A stretch of 36,112 nucleotides of DNA from Planctomycetota bacterium (GCA_024280755.1 JAJRPN010000015.1:1-36112), one strand, 5' to 3'; positions 9,090 to 17,186 are shown, counted from the stretch's first letter. Numbers and translations: made by a program. The notes: generated by a model from the sequence alone, not told the origin.

Positions 9090-9368
9090 TCACAGAGAGA
9101 CCAGAAGCCCAGCTCCAGGCTCCCCAAAGCGGATTTCGTCTACAAAGAGTTCAACTGGTGTCCTGTCACCCCGATTGTTTTTAAGGTCGAGCCCTTTGGC
9201 GAGCATGTCGAAGGGGTTTCTCATTGTAGGAACTAGGTTCACGCCTTCGAGAGAAAAACTCAAACACACGGTTTCGAGGATACGCCACTTTTCGGTGCAA
9301 TCAATATTTAGCCACTTGTTTTGTAGGGTTAAAGAGAGTTCAAACGCCTTAGATACAAGTTTGGTGAC
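9090..9368 (-). pseudogene. Serine recombinase C-terminal remnant
   Basis: An open stretch of 92 codons, ending in TGA (9090-9092), reads as the C-terminal tail of a large serine recombinase. Recognisable pieces are LQNKWLNIDCTEKWRILETV (an L-x-x-x-W-x-x-x-D-x-x-x-K-R-x-I-L-E pattern) and GVNLVPTMRNPFDMLAKGL (the D-G-x-x-L-x-x-x-x-R-K-P-F-D-x-L-A-E-G pattern). The resolvase catalytic domain and zinc region are missing, and no start codon context is seen. It is the dead end of a gene, lying just downstream of the integrase remnant. Confidence 0.65.
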
Positions 9369-9479
9369 TTAGACAATATCTGTGAAATGAGCCCAGAATA
9401 TCGCTTGTATTGATCGAGAAAACAGGATTCGTTCCTGCTCAGCATACTGTCGGCGGCAAGCATAGCGAGCCTTCGATAT

Positions 9480-10186
9480 TCACCCCGCCCTCGCCATGAT
9501 ATGGGCTGCTTTGGAGAGATCCTGCTCAGCATAGATTTCAGTCACTTCAGCAGAGCTATGACCAAGTACAACTTGTGCTGCTTCAATGCCAAACTGTTTT
9601 CGGAGCAGAGTTGCGGCGTTATGACGGAGCTTGTTTGGTGACCAACGATGAGATTTTTTGCCATGCAGTCACTTCCCCCTGCCGCTCTGGTGAGAGCTTT
9701 GAGAACGGAGTGGCCGCAAGTAGTGGGTGAGGTATTGCTCGATTACAGGCATCATACGAAATGGCTCTGGCCATAGAATATCGTTGTGTACCGTTCACCA
9801 AGTTGACGCTTCGGATTTGATTTGGGTTTGCGTGCTCGCGGGCTTGGCGTGAGTGGGGTGATGCGAGCAGTTCGCCTTGCCGCCGACCCAGAAGGTGCGG
9901 CATCGCGAGGGCTAAATAAGAACATGGTCATATCTGGTTTTAGAAGCGGGCAGAGTATCCCTTGTGCTTGAGGGCCGAGATGGATGATGCGTTCCCGGCC
10001 ATGATGCTGGGTCTTGTGTTCCATGGGCTTGTAGACCCAGATGGATTCTGTAGTTTCAAGATCACAACCTCGCATCAATACCACTTTACCTGGTCGCATA
10101 CCAGCGAGGCGTACAACACCAAGCCCAGAGGATTTGTGCAAACGGTACTTTGGAATTTGACGAGTATTTGATTTTGTGTGCTGCAT
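9480..10186 (-). pseudogene. int: Tyrosine integrase remnant with internal deletion and frameshifts
   Basis: The N-terminus starts at ATG 10186 and keeps the planctomycete-type motif PKYRLHKSSGLGVV. It then jumps directly into the catalytic domain (LAGMRPGKVVLMRGCDL with the first catalytic Arg), so the arm/core-binding part is deleted. The frame reads on to GERYTT and breaks near 9790. The end is found in another frame as WSPNKLRHNAATLLRKQFG (box II, with Ser where His is expected), VVLGHSSAEVTEIYAEQD (with nucleophile Tyr) and TGA at 9480-9482. It lies 110 bp from the tRNA-Gly 3' end and reads away from it, the usual place for the integrase of a tRNA-inserted element. Confidence 0.82.
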
Positions 10187-10294
10187 GGGAGGGGCTCCAG
10201 AAGTCAAAGTGGTAAATACCACATTGAAGGCTTCAGAGCCGCTCTGCCATACGCGGGCAGGTTCGTGTAAATCACGATCGGCTAAAGGTTTCTA

Positions 10295-10334
10295 AAAGCG
10301 GGTGGACGGGCTCGAACCGACAACATTCAGCTTG
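10295..10334 (-). repeat. Att-like direct repeat, tRNA-proximal copy
   Basis: This is the 3' half of the intact tRNA-Gly, matching 2568-2607 with one mismatch. Together the two copies bound the decayed element. Confidence 0.75.
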
Positions 10335-10368
10335 GAAGGCTGACGCTCTACCATTGAGCTACACCCGC
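10297..10368 (-). tRNA. tRNA-Gly(TCC)
   Basis: The minus strand from 10368 folds as a cloverleaf: acceptor GCGGGTG paired with CACCCGC, D arm GCTC/GAGC, anticodon stem TCAGC/GCTGA with loop CTTCCAA (anticodon TCC, plus-strand 10334-10336), T arm GTCGG-TTCGAGC-CCGTC, discriminator T. CCA is not encoded. The T stem has one T-T mismatch (second pair), which is unusual but also present in the partial copy at 2568-2607. It serves, or served, as the attachment site of the neighbouring element. Confidence 0.9.
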
Positions 10369-10523
10369 AATCGGTCAGGAAAACCTGACAGCGGATTAGA
10401 GTATAGGAATCACAATCGAAATGGCAATCACCCAGAGGGTATTGATTTTTATTCTCATTATACTTGTCCTCAATAGATGACATATACTGCGATGCAGGAC
10501 TGATTCTTGCTCGGAGGAAAAAT

Positions 10524-10928
10524 ATGAAACGCACAATGACTGCTCTCTCAATCGTCGCTTCGCTCGCTCTGCTGTCCGGCTGTGGCGGCGAAGGTGAAAC
10601 TAAAGCAACTGGCACAACCGCTGCACCAGCGGTCGATTCCAACACCTTTGCCAAGGCAAAGGGCAAAGTGATCTACAACAAGACCTGTCTTGCTTGTCAT
10701 GGCGAAGGCGGAGTCGGTGTTGAAAACCTCGGCAAGAACTGGATCGTCAGCGAGTTCATCAAGAACTCATCCGATGCAGAACTCCTCGCGTTTATTCGTG
10801 CTGGGCGCACGATTGACGATCCGATGAGCGCAGGCAACGCACCGATGCCACCAAGCGGAGGCGACCCAACACTGACAGACGAGGACCTCAACAATGTCAT
10901 CGTCTACATGCGCAGCCTGCATGAATGA
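10524..10928 (+). CDS. Class I cytochrome c lipoprotein
   Basis: A 134-aa protein with a signal peptide ending in LLSGC (lipobox, Cys20), a short Thr/Ala linker, and one haem-binding motif CLACH (55-59). Met108 in APMPPSGG is the likely second axial ligand. The pattern is that of a small monohaem electron carrier on the outer face of the inner membrane. ATG 10524 was chosen because GGAGG lies seven bases upstream; the frame is open further upstream but without signal-peptide features. It is a single-gene unit closed by the terminator at 10954-10989. Its redox partners are not in the window. Confidence 0.88.
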   Translation: MKRTMTALSIVASLALLSGCGGEGETKATGTTAAPAVDSNTFAKAKGKVIYNKTCLACHGEGGVGVENLGKNWIVSEFIKNSSDAELLAFIRAGRTIDDPMSAGNAPMPPSGGDPTLTDEDLNNVIVYMRSLHE

Positions 10929-10953
10929 TCTTTGGGCTCGAAATGTACACATC

Positions 10954-10989
10954 AAAAACGGATCACTGATGTCAGTGATCCGTTTTTTT
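10954..10989. terminator. Strong bidirectional rho-independent terminator
   Basis: GGATCACTGA (10960-10969) and TCAGTGATCC (10972-10981) form a 10-bp perfect stem, extended by CG/CG and by an A5 run on the left and T7 (10983-10989) on the right. It lies between the converging cytochrome gene and the 11009-13165 gene and can end both transcripts. Confidence 0.9.
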
Positions 10990-11008
10990 ATGTCATGTGT
11001 TGGGAGCA

Positions 11009-13165
11009 TTACTCTGGCTTGCGGCAGCGGATCGCCATGAACAACGGGATCTCGCGACGGGCATTGTTCTCGGCGGCTGCGCGAGGGCCGGGCTCGCTTG
11101 TTCGCTGGCTTGCCCACTCTTCGATACCATCAATCACCATGCCGCTCTGGGATGCAGCGTTGATATAGCTGCTCAGTGGGCGGTGATGGGTGACGGTGGT
11201 CACTGCGGGTTTGCCTTTGGAGACTTCGCCCGGGTTCATCACGATTGTTCGTGATTGCTCGACAAGGTACTGATCGATTCGGCGGAACTGGACTTGCTGT
11301 CCTGTGCGTTCGTCCATTGTCCATCCCCACGCTGAGCCGCCGGTAACTCGGAATGCTGGATGCGAGATCACGCACACAAACCGCCCGCCAGGCTTGAGTC
11401 GATCGGATACCCCTTGGAAAACTGCTTCGAGCTGCTCGATGTTCATCAGCGCCATGATGCAGGTCGCTGCATCGACGGGTTCATGGTCGAGCTTGGAGAG
11501 CTCACATGCGTCCCACACTTTGTATGAGGTTCGATCGGTTGCGCGGGTGTTGGCTGCCTCGATCAAGGCGTCCGAGATATCGGTGCCAAGAACCTCGTCG
11601 ACATCCGAGTGCATGACGATGTATTCGCTCATCACACCCTGCCCACAGGCAACATCAAGCACCCGTTCATTGGATTGCAGATCGAGCATGTTCATCACGC
11701 CGGGCAAGATGATCTTGGTATGGTGATCAGACCCGCGTTGTGCGATCAAATGATCATACCAGCCCGCGACATGATCCCAGCCTTTTTTGACATGCGAAGG
11801 ATCTTGCTCAACCGACGCATTAATCGCAGCATCGGCTGGTGGTTCGATACCCATCGCCATCCAGAACGATGCCGGCGCCGGGCACTTATATCGCGTGGTT
11901 TTGTCTTCTTCGGGATGCGTAATTCGCAAGCCATTTGCGTGAAGCCCAAGCCGATGAAGATCATCACGAGATGAGCCGTGCTTATGATCGCCAACGATCG
12001 GGTGCCCGGCTTTGGCAAGGTGCTCACGGATCTGTTCGGGCAGGTCGGGTCTCGCGCGAACACGCAACAGGCTCAGCCCATTTCCCGTTTCGACCACACG
12101 GATATGTGTGCTTGGTGTCGCACCCAACCCAGAAGAGTGGGAGACTGTGCCGGTGATGGTTTCGCCAATTTGGGCGGCTTCTTCAGAGAATATGCCTTCG
12201 ACGAGTGCGAGATAGCTTGTTTCTGGGTGTGTCTGTGTGCGAGGCGAATCTTCGCTATCACGCATTGCGACAAACAAAACAATCCCCGATGCTTGTGCAT
12301 CAAGTTCGTGCGCCACGCGCATCATGCGCTTGCGAGCGCCTGAGAGTTCTTCGACCATATCAACAAGCGTGGGGGATTCACCCTTGCGCGTTGCGATGCC
12401 GGCCGGCTTGTTGACCAAAAGCACAAAGTTATCTTTTTCGATAATATCAGGCTTTGGATACCGCACGCGTTCGTCACGCTCGTCGCGATCATCCCGTCTG
12501 CCGTCTCTTCGGTCATCGCGTCGATCGCCGCCGTAGCCGCCACCGCCACCGCCGCCTTGATATCCTTGGTCTCTATTTTGGTACCCGCCTTGTTGGTATC
12601 CGCCTCGGGAGTCTGGTCGTCCGCCGCCATATCCGCCGCCTTGCTGATGCCCACCCTGTTGATATCCGCCTTGCTGAGGCCGATCTTGTTGATACCCACC
12701 GCGTTGTTGCCCGCCCTGATATCCGCCTTGGCGAGGACCACCTTGGCCTCCACCCTGACCGCCACCCTGGTACCCGCCGCCTCCGCCTTGGCCTTGATAT
12801 CCGCGTTGGCCTCCGCCACCACCTTGGTATCCGCGTTGGCCTCCGCCATCTCCAGATTGACATCCGCCTTGCCCGCCGCTGCTATAACCACCACCGCCTT
12901 GATATCCGCCTCCGCCTTGTTGTCCACCTCGTTGCCCACCTTGCCGCCCGCCTTGGCCTTGGTTGCCATAGCCACCACCAGACCTGCCATCAGGTCGACC
13001 GCCTTGGCCAGATCCCTGGTTGCTCCGGTTTCCTTCGCTAAAGTAGCCCCCCCCCTGGTTGCCACTATTTTTGTCGCCCTGATTGCGATCATCTTGACCA
13101 TCTTGGCCTTCTGGTTTGCGATCGTTAGTGTTGTCCGCGTTGTCGTGTGGTCCGTTTTCAGCCAT
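11009..13165 (-). CDS. RGG-tailed RluA-like pseudouridine synthase/SAM methyltransferase fusion
   Basis: A 718-aa three-part protein. Residues 20-235 are a Gly/Gln/Arg/Tyr-rich low-complexity region with many GGYQ and RGG-like units, as in RNA-binding or phase-separating proteins. Residues 240-440 match RluA-family pseudouridine synthases: VNKPAG (251-256), HELDAQASG (286-294, with the catalytic Asp at 289 but Glu where the family has Arg), YLALVEG, HPIVGDHKHG, LGLHANGLRITHP. Residues 460-718 are a class I methyltransferase with motif I VLDVACGQG (502-510), GTDIS (acidic end of strand 2) and LKPGGRFVCVISH. It probably modifies RNA, but the target is unknown. The start overlaps the end of coaB by 8 bp, so the two are likely co-translated. 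Confidence 0.82.
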   Translation of the reverse strand: MAENGPHDNADNTNDRKPEGQDGQDDRNQGDKNSGNQGGGYFSEGNRSNQGSGQGGRPDGRSGGGYGNQGQGGRQGGQRGGQQGGGGYQGGGGYSSGGQGGCQSGDGGGQRGYQGGGGGQRGYQGQGGGGGYQGGGQGGGQGGPRQGGYQGGQQRGGYQQDRPQQGGYQQGGHQQGGGYGGGRPDSRGGYQQGGYQNRDQGYQGGGGGGGYGGDRRDDRRDGRRDDRDERDERVRYPKPDIIEKDNFVLLVNKPAGIATRKGESPTLVDMVEELSGARKRMMRVAHELDAQASGIVLFVAMRDSEDSPRTQTHPETSYLALVEGIFSEEAAQIGETITGTVSHSSGLGATPSTHIRVVETGNGLSLLRVRARPDLPEQIREHLAKAGHPIVGDHKHGSSRDDLHRLGLHANGLRITHPEEDKTTRYKCPAPASFWMAMGIEPPADAAINASVEQDPSHVKKGWDHVAGWYDHLIAQRGSDHHTKIILPGVMNMLDLQSNERVLDVACGQGVMSEYIVMHSDVDEVLGTDISDALIEAANTRATDRTSYKVWDACELSKLDHEPVDAATCIMALMNIEQLEAVFQGVSDRLKPGGRFVCVISHPAFRVTGGSAWGWTMDERTGQQVQFRRIDQYLVEQSRTIVMNPGEVSKGKPAVTTVTHHRPLSSYINAASQSGMVIDGIEEWASQRTSEPGPRAAAENNARREIPLFMAIRCRKPE

Positions 13166-13874
13166 TGGATTTGGATTCCGTTGAGACGCCCATGCGTTGG
13201 TGAGTCAGTGGGGTGATGTGTTCGATAAGCCATTCTGCGAACGAGGCTTTGGAGATTTTTCCGGGTGTCGATCGTTGGTATGATATCCCGCGATCTGGGT
13301 TGCCCAGAAGTGTTGCCTCGATCGAGTCAGAGTCCATTGTTTCGAGCGCATTGGCGACGATCAGATCGATTTTTTTTCGTTTGAGTTTCTCCATTGCAGA
13401 AGAAACCATCCGATTCCGAGGCTCAAGCGCAAAACCAACCAGCAACTGATCCGATCTGGCCGCCTGAGAACACCCCCAAAGCAGGTCTGGGGTGGGTTCG
13501 AGGGTGAGTGTCCAATCATTGCCTTCGCGTCGGCGCTTATCGGTCGTGTCGACCGAATCTGGAGCCGGGCGAAAATCCGCGACGGCTGCCGCCATGATCA
13601 GCGTATCCGCCTGAGGCAAATGAGTTTGGAGGAGTGATTCAAGATCAGATGTTGATTCAAATCGGATCGTTCGGACATTCGGGTTTTTCGGTTGGGAAGT
13701 ATTGGGCCCAAGCAAGAGGGTGACCGCCCAACCTTGGGCTTGGGCATGATCGGCCAATGCGATACCCAGTTTACCAGACGATCTGTTTCCGATGAACCGA
13801 ACCGCGTCGATCGGCTCGTAGGTTGGGCCGGCGGTGATTAATAGTCTGCATGTCGCTTCGTTTATACTCGCCAT
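13158..13874 (-). CDS. coaB: Phosphopantothenate-cysteine ligase (stand-alone CoaB)
   Basis: A 238-aa protein homologous to the C-terminal half of CoaBC, which joins 4'-phosphopantothenate and cysteine in coenzyme A synthesis. The hallmark TAGPTYEPIDAVRFIGNRSS near residue 14 onward binds the nucleotide, and AAAVADFRP and KKIDLIVAN are further conserved motifs. The CoaC decarboxylase domain is absent, so the decarboxylase must be encoded elsewhere. The start is the ATG at 13874, with GGCGAGG just upstream; an in-frame TTG at 13916 is possible but has no good ribosome-binding site. The stop overlaps the next gene's ATG. The link between CoA synthesis and an RNA-modifying protein is not obvious. 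Confidence 0.9.
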   Translation of the reverse strand: MASINEATCRLLITAGPTYEPIDAVRFIGNRSSGKLGIALADHAQAQGWAVTLLLGPNTSQPKNPNVRTIRFESTSDLESLLQTHLPQADTLIMAAAVADFRPAPDSVDTTDKRRREGNDWTLTLEPTPDLLWGCSQAARSDQLLVGFALEPRNRMVSSAMEKLKRKKIDLIVANALETMDSDSIEATLLGNPDRGISYQRSTPGKISKASFAEWLIEHITPLTHQRMGVSTESKSNG

Positions 13875-14073
13875 AAACCTCGCCTTGATCCCAATGGTGT
13901 GGAACAGCGTCCACAAACGAATCGTAGAGTCATCGTCGCCCCGATGGGGTGAAATTGATGAATAGGACCCGAGATCGCATGCGTATAAATGTGCATGCAG
14001 GCGATTGGTGCCCCTATAGTGTCACCTGATCGGGACTGTTCCGTTTTATTTCCAATGAGGATTGAGCGTACAT

Positions 14074-15807
14074 ATGGCAAGAAGTCGTAAAAAGCTTGGA
14101 CAAATACTGGTTGCTCAAGGGGCGATTAACGCCGAGCAGGCAGATCAGGGGCTCAAACACTCCAAAGAAACCGGCAAACGGTTCGGCGAAGCACTCGTCG
14201 ATCTGGGCATACTTGACGAAATGCAAGTGGTCAAAGCCCTCGCAGCCCAATATGGCATGAAATATGTCGATCTCACCAATGAGCGAATATCCAAGCTCAT
14301 TGATGATGACGCGCTCGACAAAGCCGTGATGAAGAAGCATCTGGTGCTCGCGCTCGGTAAATCGGGAGGCAAAATGCGTCTGGCGATTCATGATCCGATG
14401 GATCTGGAGATGCTCGACAACCTCCGGTTCCGTCTGAATATGGATGTCGAGCCGATGCTTGCGACCAAATCGCAGATCCGTAACTATATAGACAGTGGCA
14501 GCGCAGGCTCGCCTGCGGTCCCTGGGGTCTCGAATGCACCATCTATGACCGATGGCGGCTCATTGGTGACCGATTCGATCGACCGCTCGATTGATCGCTC
14601 GCTCGATCGCTCGATGGACCGTTCGATTGATGTGTCTTCGGAAGATTCGCCGGTGGTCAAGTTGGTGAACAGGATTCTCGAAGAAGCCGTCGGCAACCGA
14701 ACCAGTGACATCCATATTGAGCCGATGGCCGATCGTGTTCGTCTGCGGTATCGGATCGATGGTGTGTGTATCGAACGCGACAACTTGCCCAAACGCATGC
14801 AGAACGCGGTTCTCTCGCGACTCAAACTCATGGCCGGGATGAACATTGCAGAAAAGCGAGTGCCTCAAGACGGTCGAATTAAGATCTATGTCGATGAGGT
14901 GGGTATCGACTTCCGTGTGTCGGCGTGTCCTGCGTATCACGGCGAGTCGGTCGTTCTTCGTATTTTGCGTCCTGATGCGGTCCGAATTGGTCTTGTGAAC
15001 CTTGGCTTTGAGCCAGAGAATCTTGAAACATTTAACCGGGTCATTCGCCGACCCAACGGCATCTTCTTGGTGACCGGGCCTACCGGTTCTGGTAAGACCA
15101 CCACGCTGTACTCAGCACTTGATGTGTTGAACCGTCCAGACAAGAAGATCATTACCGCTGAAGATCCGGTCGAATACAACTTCGATGGCATCAATCAGTG
15201 TCAGGTTCGTGAGAACATCGGATTCGGGTTCCCCGAGATCCTTCGTTCGATGCTTCGCCAGGCTCCCAATGTGATTCTGGTCGGTGAAATTCGAGACAAA
15301 GAAGTGGGCGAGATCGCTATTCAGGCGGCTTTGACTGGTCACTTGGTGTTCTCGACCTTGCATACCAATGATGCGCCCAGTGCGATGACTCGATTGATTG
15401 ACATGGGGATCAAGCCGTTCCTTGTCGCGAGTTCTATTCAGGCGGTCATGGCCCAGCGGCTCATCCGTGTGCTGTATAAGAGCAAGCGATTGGCAACCGA
15501 AGAAGAGCTTGATCACAAGTACCTGAATCTGATCGATTTGTCGGCAGAAGATGCGTTGGGCAAGGTCTATACAGCTGTATCTTGTGACGAAGCACCTGGC
15601 GGATACAAAGGGCGAAAAGCGATCTTCGAGATGATGATCATGAACGCTGAGATCCGCGAACTTGCTTTCCAGCAGGCGCCGGCATCGAAGATTCGTATCG
15701 CTGCGGTCGCTGCGGGTATGAAAGAACTTGTCGAAGACGGACGGCTCAAGGTACTCAAGGGCGTCACCACGCCAGAAGAGATCGCCCGTGTAAGCCAGTC
15801 AGAATAA
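14074..15807 (+). CDS. pilB: GspE/PilB-type assembly ATPase, copy 1
   Basis: A 577-aa cytoplasmic ATPase that powers pilus or pseudopilus extension. An N-terminal MshEN/GspE-N domain (residues 1-145) is followed by a linker with five DRS-type repeats (167-186), then the catalytic core: Walker A GPTGSGKTT (335-343), Asp box AEDPVEYNFDGI, Walker B VILVGEIRD and the His box GHLVFSTLHTND. The tetracysteine zinc motif found in many PilB/GspE proteins is absent; only one Cys remains before GGYKGRKAIFE. ATG 14074 is preferred; GAGG lies 13 bases upstream, a long spacing, and a TTG at 14062 is an alternative. It opens the locus, divergent from coaB. Confidence 0.92.
   Translation: MARSRKKLGQILVAQGAINAEQADQGLKHSKETGKRFGEALVDLGILDEMQVVKALAAQYGMKYVDLTNERISKLIDDDALDKAVMKKHLVLALGKSGGKMRLAIHDPMDLEMLDNLRFRLNMDVEPMLATKSQIRNYIDSGSAGSPAVPGVSNAPSMTDGGSLVTDSIDRSIDRSLDRSMDRSIDVSSEDSPVVKLVNRILEEAVGNRTSDIHIEPMADRVRLRYRIDGVCIERDNLPKRMQNAVLSRLKLMAGMNIAEKRVPQDGRIKIYVDEVGIDFRVSACPAYHGESVVLRILRPDAVRIGLVNLGFEPENLETFNRVIRRPNGIFLVTGPTGSGKTTTLYSALDVLNRPDKKIITAEDPVEYNFDGINQCQVRENIGFGFPEILRSMLRQAPNVILVGEIRDKEVGEIAIQAALTGHLVFSTLHTNDAPSAMTRLIDMGIKPFLVASSIQAVMAQRLIRVLYKSKRLATEEELDHKYLNLIDLSAEDALGKVYTAVSCDEAPGGYKGRKAIFEMMIMNAEIRELAFQQAPASKIRIAAVAAGMKELVEDGRLKVLKGVTTPEEIARVSQSE
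14572..14631 (+). repeat. In-frame 12-bp tandem repeat coding for DRSI/L/M units
   Basis: About five imperfect 12-bp units of the form GATCGCTCGATT code for residues 167-186 of the first GspE/PilB protein, in the linker between the N-terminal domain and the ATPase core. The unit keeps the reading frame, so copy number could vary without a frameshift. Confidence 0.7.
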
Positions 15808-15879
15808 GCAGAAGAAAACCAGCCGCTCATGATCCATTGATTTGTGAGTTGGGATTTGAGATAACAGGAGTAGTGAACA

Positions 15880-17007
15880 ATGTCCACAGTTCAAATTGAC
15901 AGATTGCTCGATACGGTCGTGAAGACCGGCGGGTCTGACCTTCACCTGACCACAGGGCGTCAGCCGACGATCCGCCTCAATGGCGGATTGCGCAACTTGC
16001 AGACCAAAGTCCTCGATTCGGACGACATGGTCTCGTTGATGAAATCCATCACGCCTGAACGCAATCAGCAAGAGCTTCAAGAAGAAGGCGGCACCGACTT
16101 TGGCTTTGCTTATGGCGACGCCGCCCGGTTCCGTGTGTCTGTTTTTCGTCAACGCGGCGATATCGCGATCGTTCTTCGTCAGATCCCCAATCGGCTTTTG
16201 ACCTTTGATCAGATCGGGCTGCCCGATATGTGTAAGGATCTGATCCGCCGACCTCGTGGGTTGTTCCTTGTGACCGGGCCAACAGGTTCGGGCAAGACGA
16301 CATCGCTGGCGACGATGATCGATTATGTCAACCAGACGATGGATCGCCACATTGTGACGATGGAAGATCCGATCGAATATTACCATGAGCACAAGAAGTC
16401 AATAGTGAATCAGCGCGAGGTCGGCAACGATGTGCCCAGCTTTGCTGAGGCTCTTCGCCGAGCGTTGCGTCAGGACCCCGATGTGATCCTGGTGGGTGAA
16501 ATGCGTGACCTTGAGACCATCGAGGCTGCGGTGCGAGCTGCGGAAACGGGTCACTTGGTGTTCGGGACTTTGCATACCACTGGTGCAGCCAAGACGATCG
16601 ACCGTATGGTCGATGCGTTCCCGGTAACCCAACAAAACCAGATTCGAGTCCAGCTTTCGACCGCTTTGGTCTGTGTGCTGTCTCAGGTGCTGATGGGGCG
16701 GATTGATACCAAGGGGATGGTCGCTGCGTATGAGTTCTTGGTGGTAACCCCTGCGATCGCCAACCTAATCCGCGATAACAAGAGTTATCGGATCGACTCT
16801 GCGATCCAGACCGGGAAGAAGTATGGCATGCAGTTGCTCGATGATCACCTGTGGTCGCTGTACTCTCAAGGCATGATCTCGGCGATTGAAATGATCGACA
16901 AGTGTAAGAATCAGAACGATCTTCGGGATAAGGTTCATCAAGCTGGCGGGGTTATCGGCCGTCCAGAAATGGATGATCCTGATGCAGCGGTTGAGCCAGA
17001 AGAGTGA
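15880..17007 (+). CDS. pilT: PilT-type retraction ATPase
   Basis: A 375-aa hexameric ATPase of the PilT family, which drives fibre disassembly. It has the short N-terminal PAS-like domain (LLDTVVKTGGSDLHLTTGRQ), Walker A GPTGSGKTT (133-141), Asp box MEDPIEYYH, Walker B VILVGEMRD, His box GHLVFGTLHTT, and the C-terminal retraction motif AIANLIRD (AIRNLIRE in classical PilT). AGGAG lies upstream of ATG 15880. Type II secretion systems lack PilT, so its place here argues for a retractable type IV-like fibre. An acidic tail of about 12 residues ends the protein. Confidence 0.94.
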   Translation: MSTVQIDRLLDTVVKTGGSDLHLTTGRQPTIRLNGGLRNLQTKVLDSDDMVSLMKSITPERNQQELQEEGGTDFGFAYGDAARFRVSVFRQRGDIAIVLRQIPNRLLTFDQIGLPDMCKDLIRRPRGLFLVTGPTGSGKTTSLATMIDYVNQTMDRHIVTMEDPIEYYHEHKKSIVNQREVGNDVPSFAEALRRALRQDPDVILVGEMRDLETIEAAVRAAETGHLVFGTLHTTGAAKTIDRMVDAFPVTQQNQIRVQLSTALVCVLSQVLMGRIDTKGMVAAYEFLVVTPAIANLIRDNKSYRIDSAIQTGKKYGMQLLDDHLWSLYSQGMISAIEMIDKCKNQNDLRDKVHQAGGVIGRPEMDDPDAAVEPEE

Positions 17008-17186
17008 TTTATACCATACAAGCGAGTGATAAGAGGCGGGGCCTTGCATCGCTATCTACATGTCGCTACGAATAAAGCCTTTGAAATCGGGCTGTTTTCA
17101 AGAACCTGTGTCCAATTATCTGCGAACATATTTATCGTGGGCGTAGCCTACGACCATCGGCGAAGACGCCCGATCGGAGTGAATCA

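Larger units (their letters stand above)
2568..10334. mobile_element. Decayed integrated element in tRNA-Gly(TCC), 7.8 kb
   Basis: The region lies between two direct copies of the tRNA-Gly 3' half. The intact tRNA is at the right end next to the integrase remnant, and the spare copy is at the left end next to the displaced terminator. This is the standard tRNA-int-cargo-att order. Inside are remnants of three recombination proteins (IS5-type transposase, serine recombinase, tyrosine integrase), all inactivated, and one intact cargo operon for an ABC-type exporter. By eye the exporter genes look richer in GC than the flanking chromosomal genes. The element is probably no longer mobile. Confidence 0.65.

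Noticed and set aside
9070..9372. A 100-codon plus-strand open frame between the exporter operon and the integrase remnant
   Set aside because: The opposite strand holds the recognisable serine recombinase tail, and the plus-strand product has no features of its own.
12530..13060. Repeated TGATATCCGCC-like units, which at first look could be a CRISPR or minisatellite
   Set aside because: Units are uneven, have no unique spacers of constant length and keep the reading frame of the GGYQ repeats, so they are coding low complexity.
12322..13233. A 303-codon open frame on the minus strand and 195-219-codon open frames on the plus strand over the Gly-rich region
   Set aside because: They are side products of the repetitive GGN/CAN codons of the real RGG-tailed gene; their products are Ala/Asp or Leu/Arg repeats with no domain.
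17139..17171. GGGCGT/ACGCCC hairpin upstream of the second GspE/PilB gene, checked as a c-di-GMP riboswitch
   Set aside because: The conserved riboswitch core sequences are absent and the stem is short with a 21-base loop, so no regulatory call is made.
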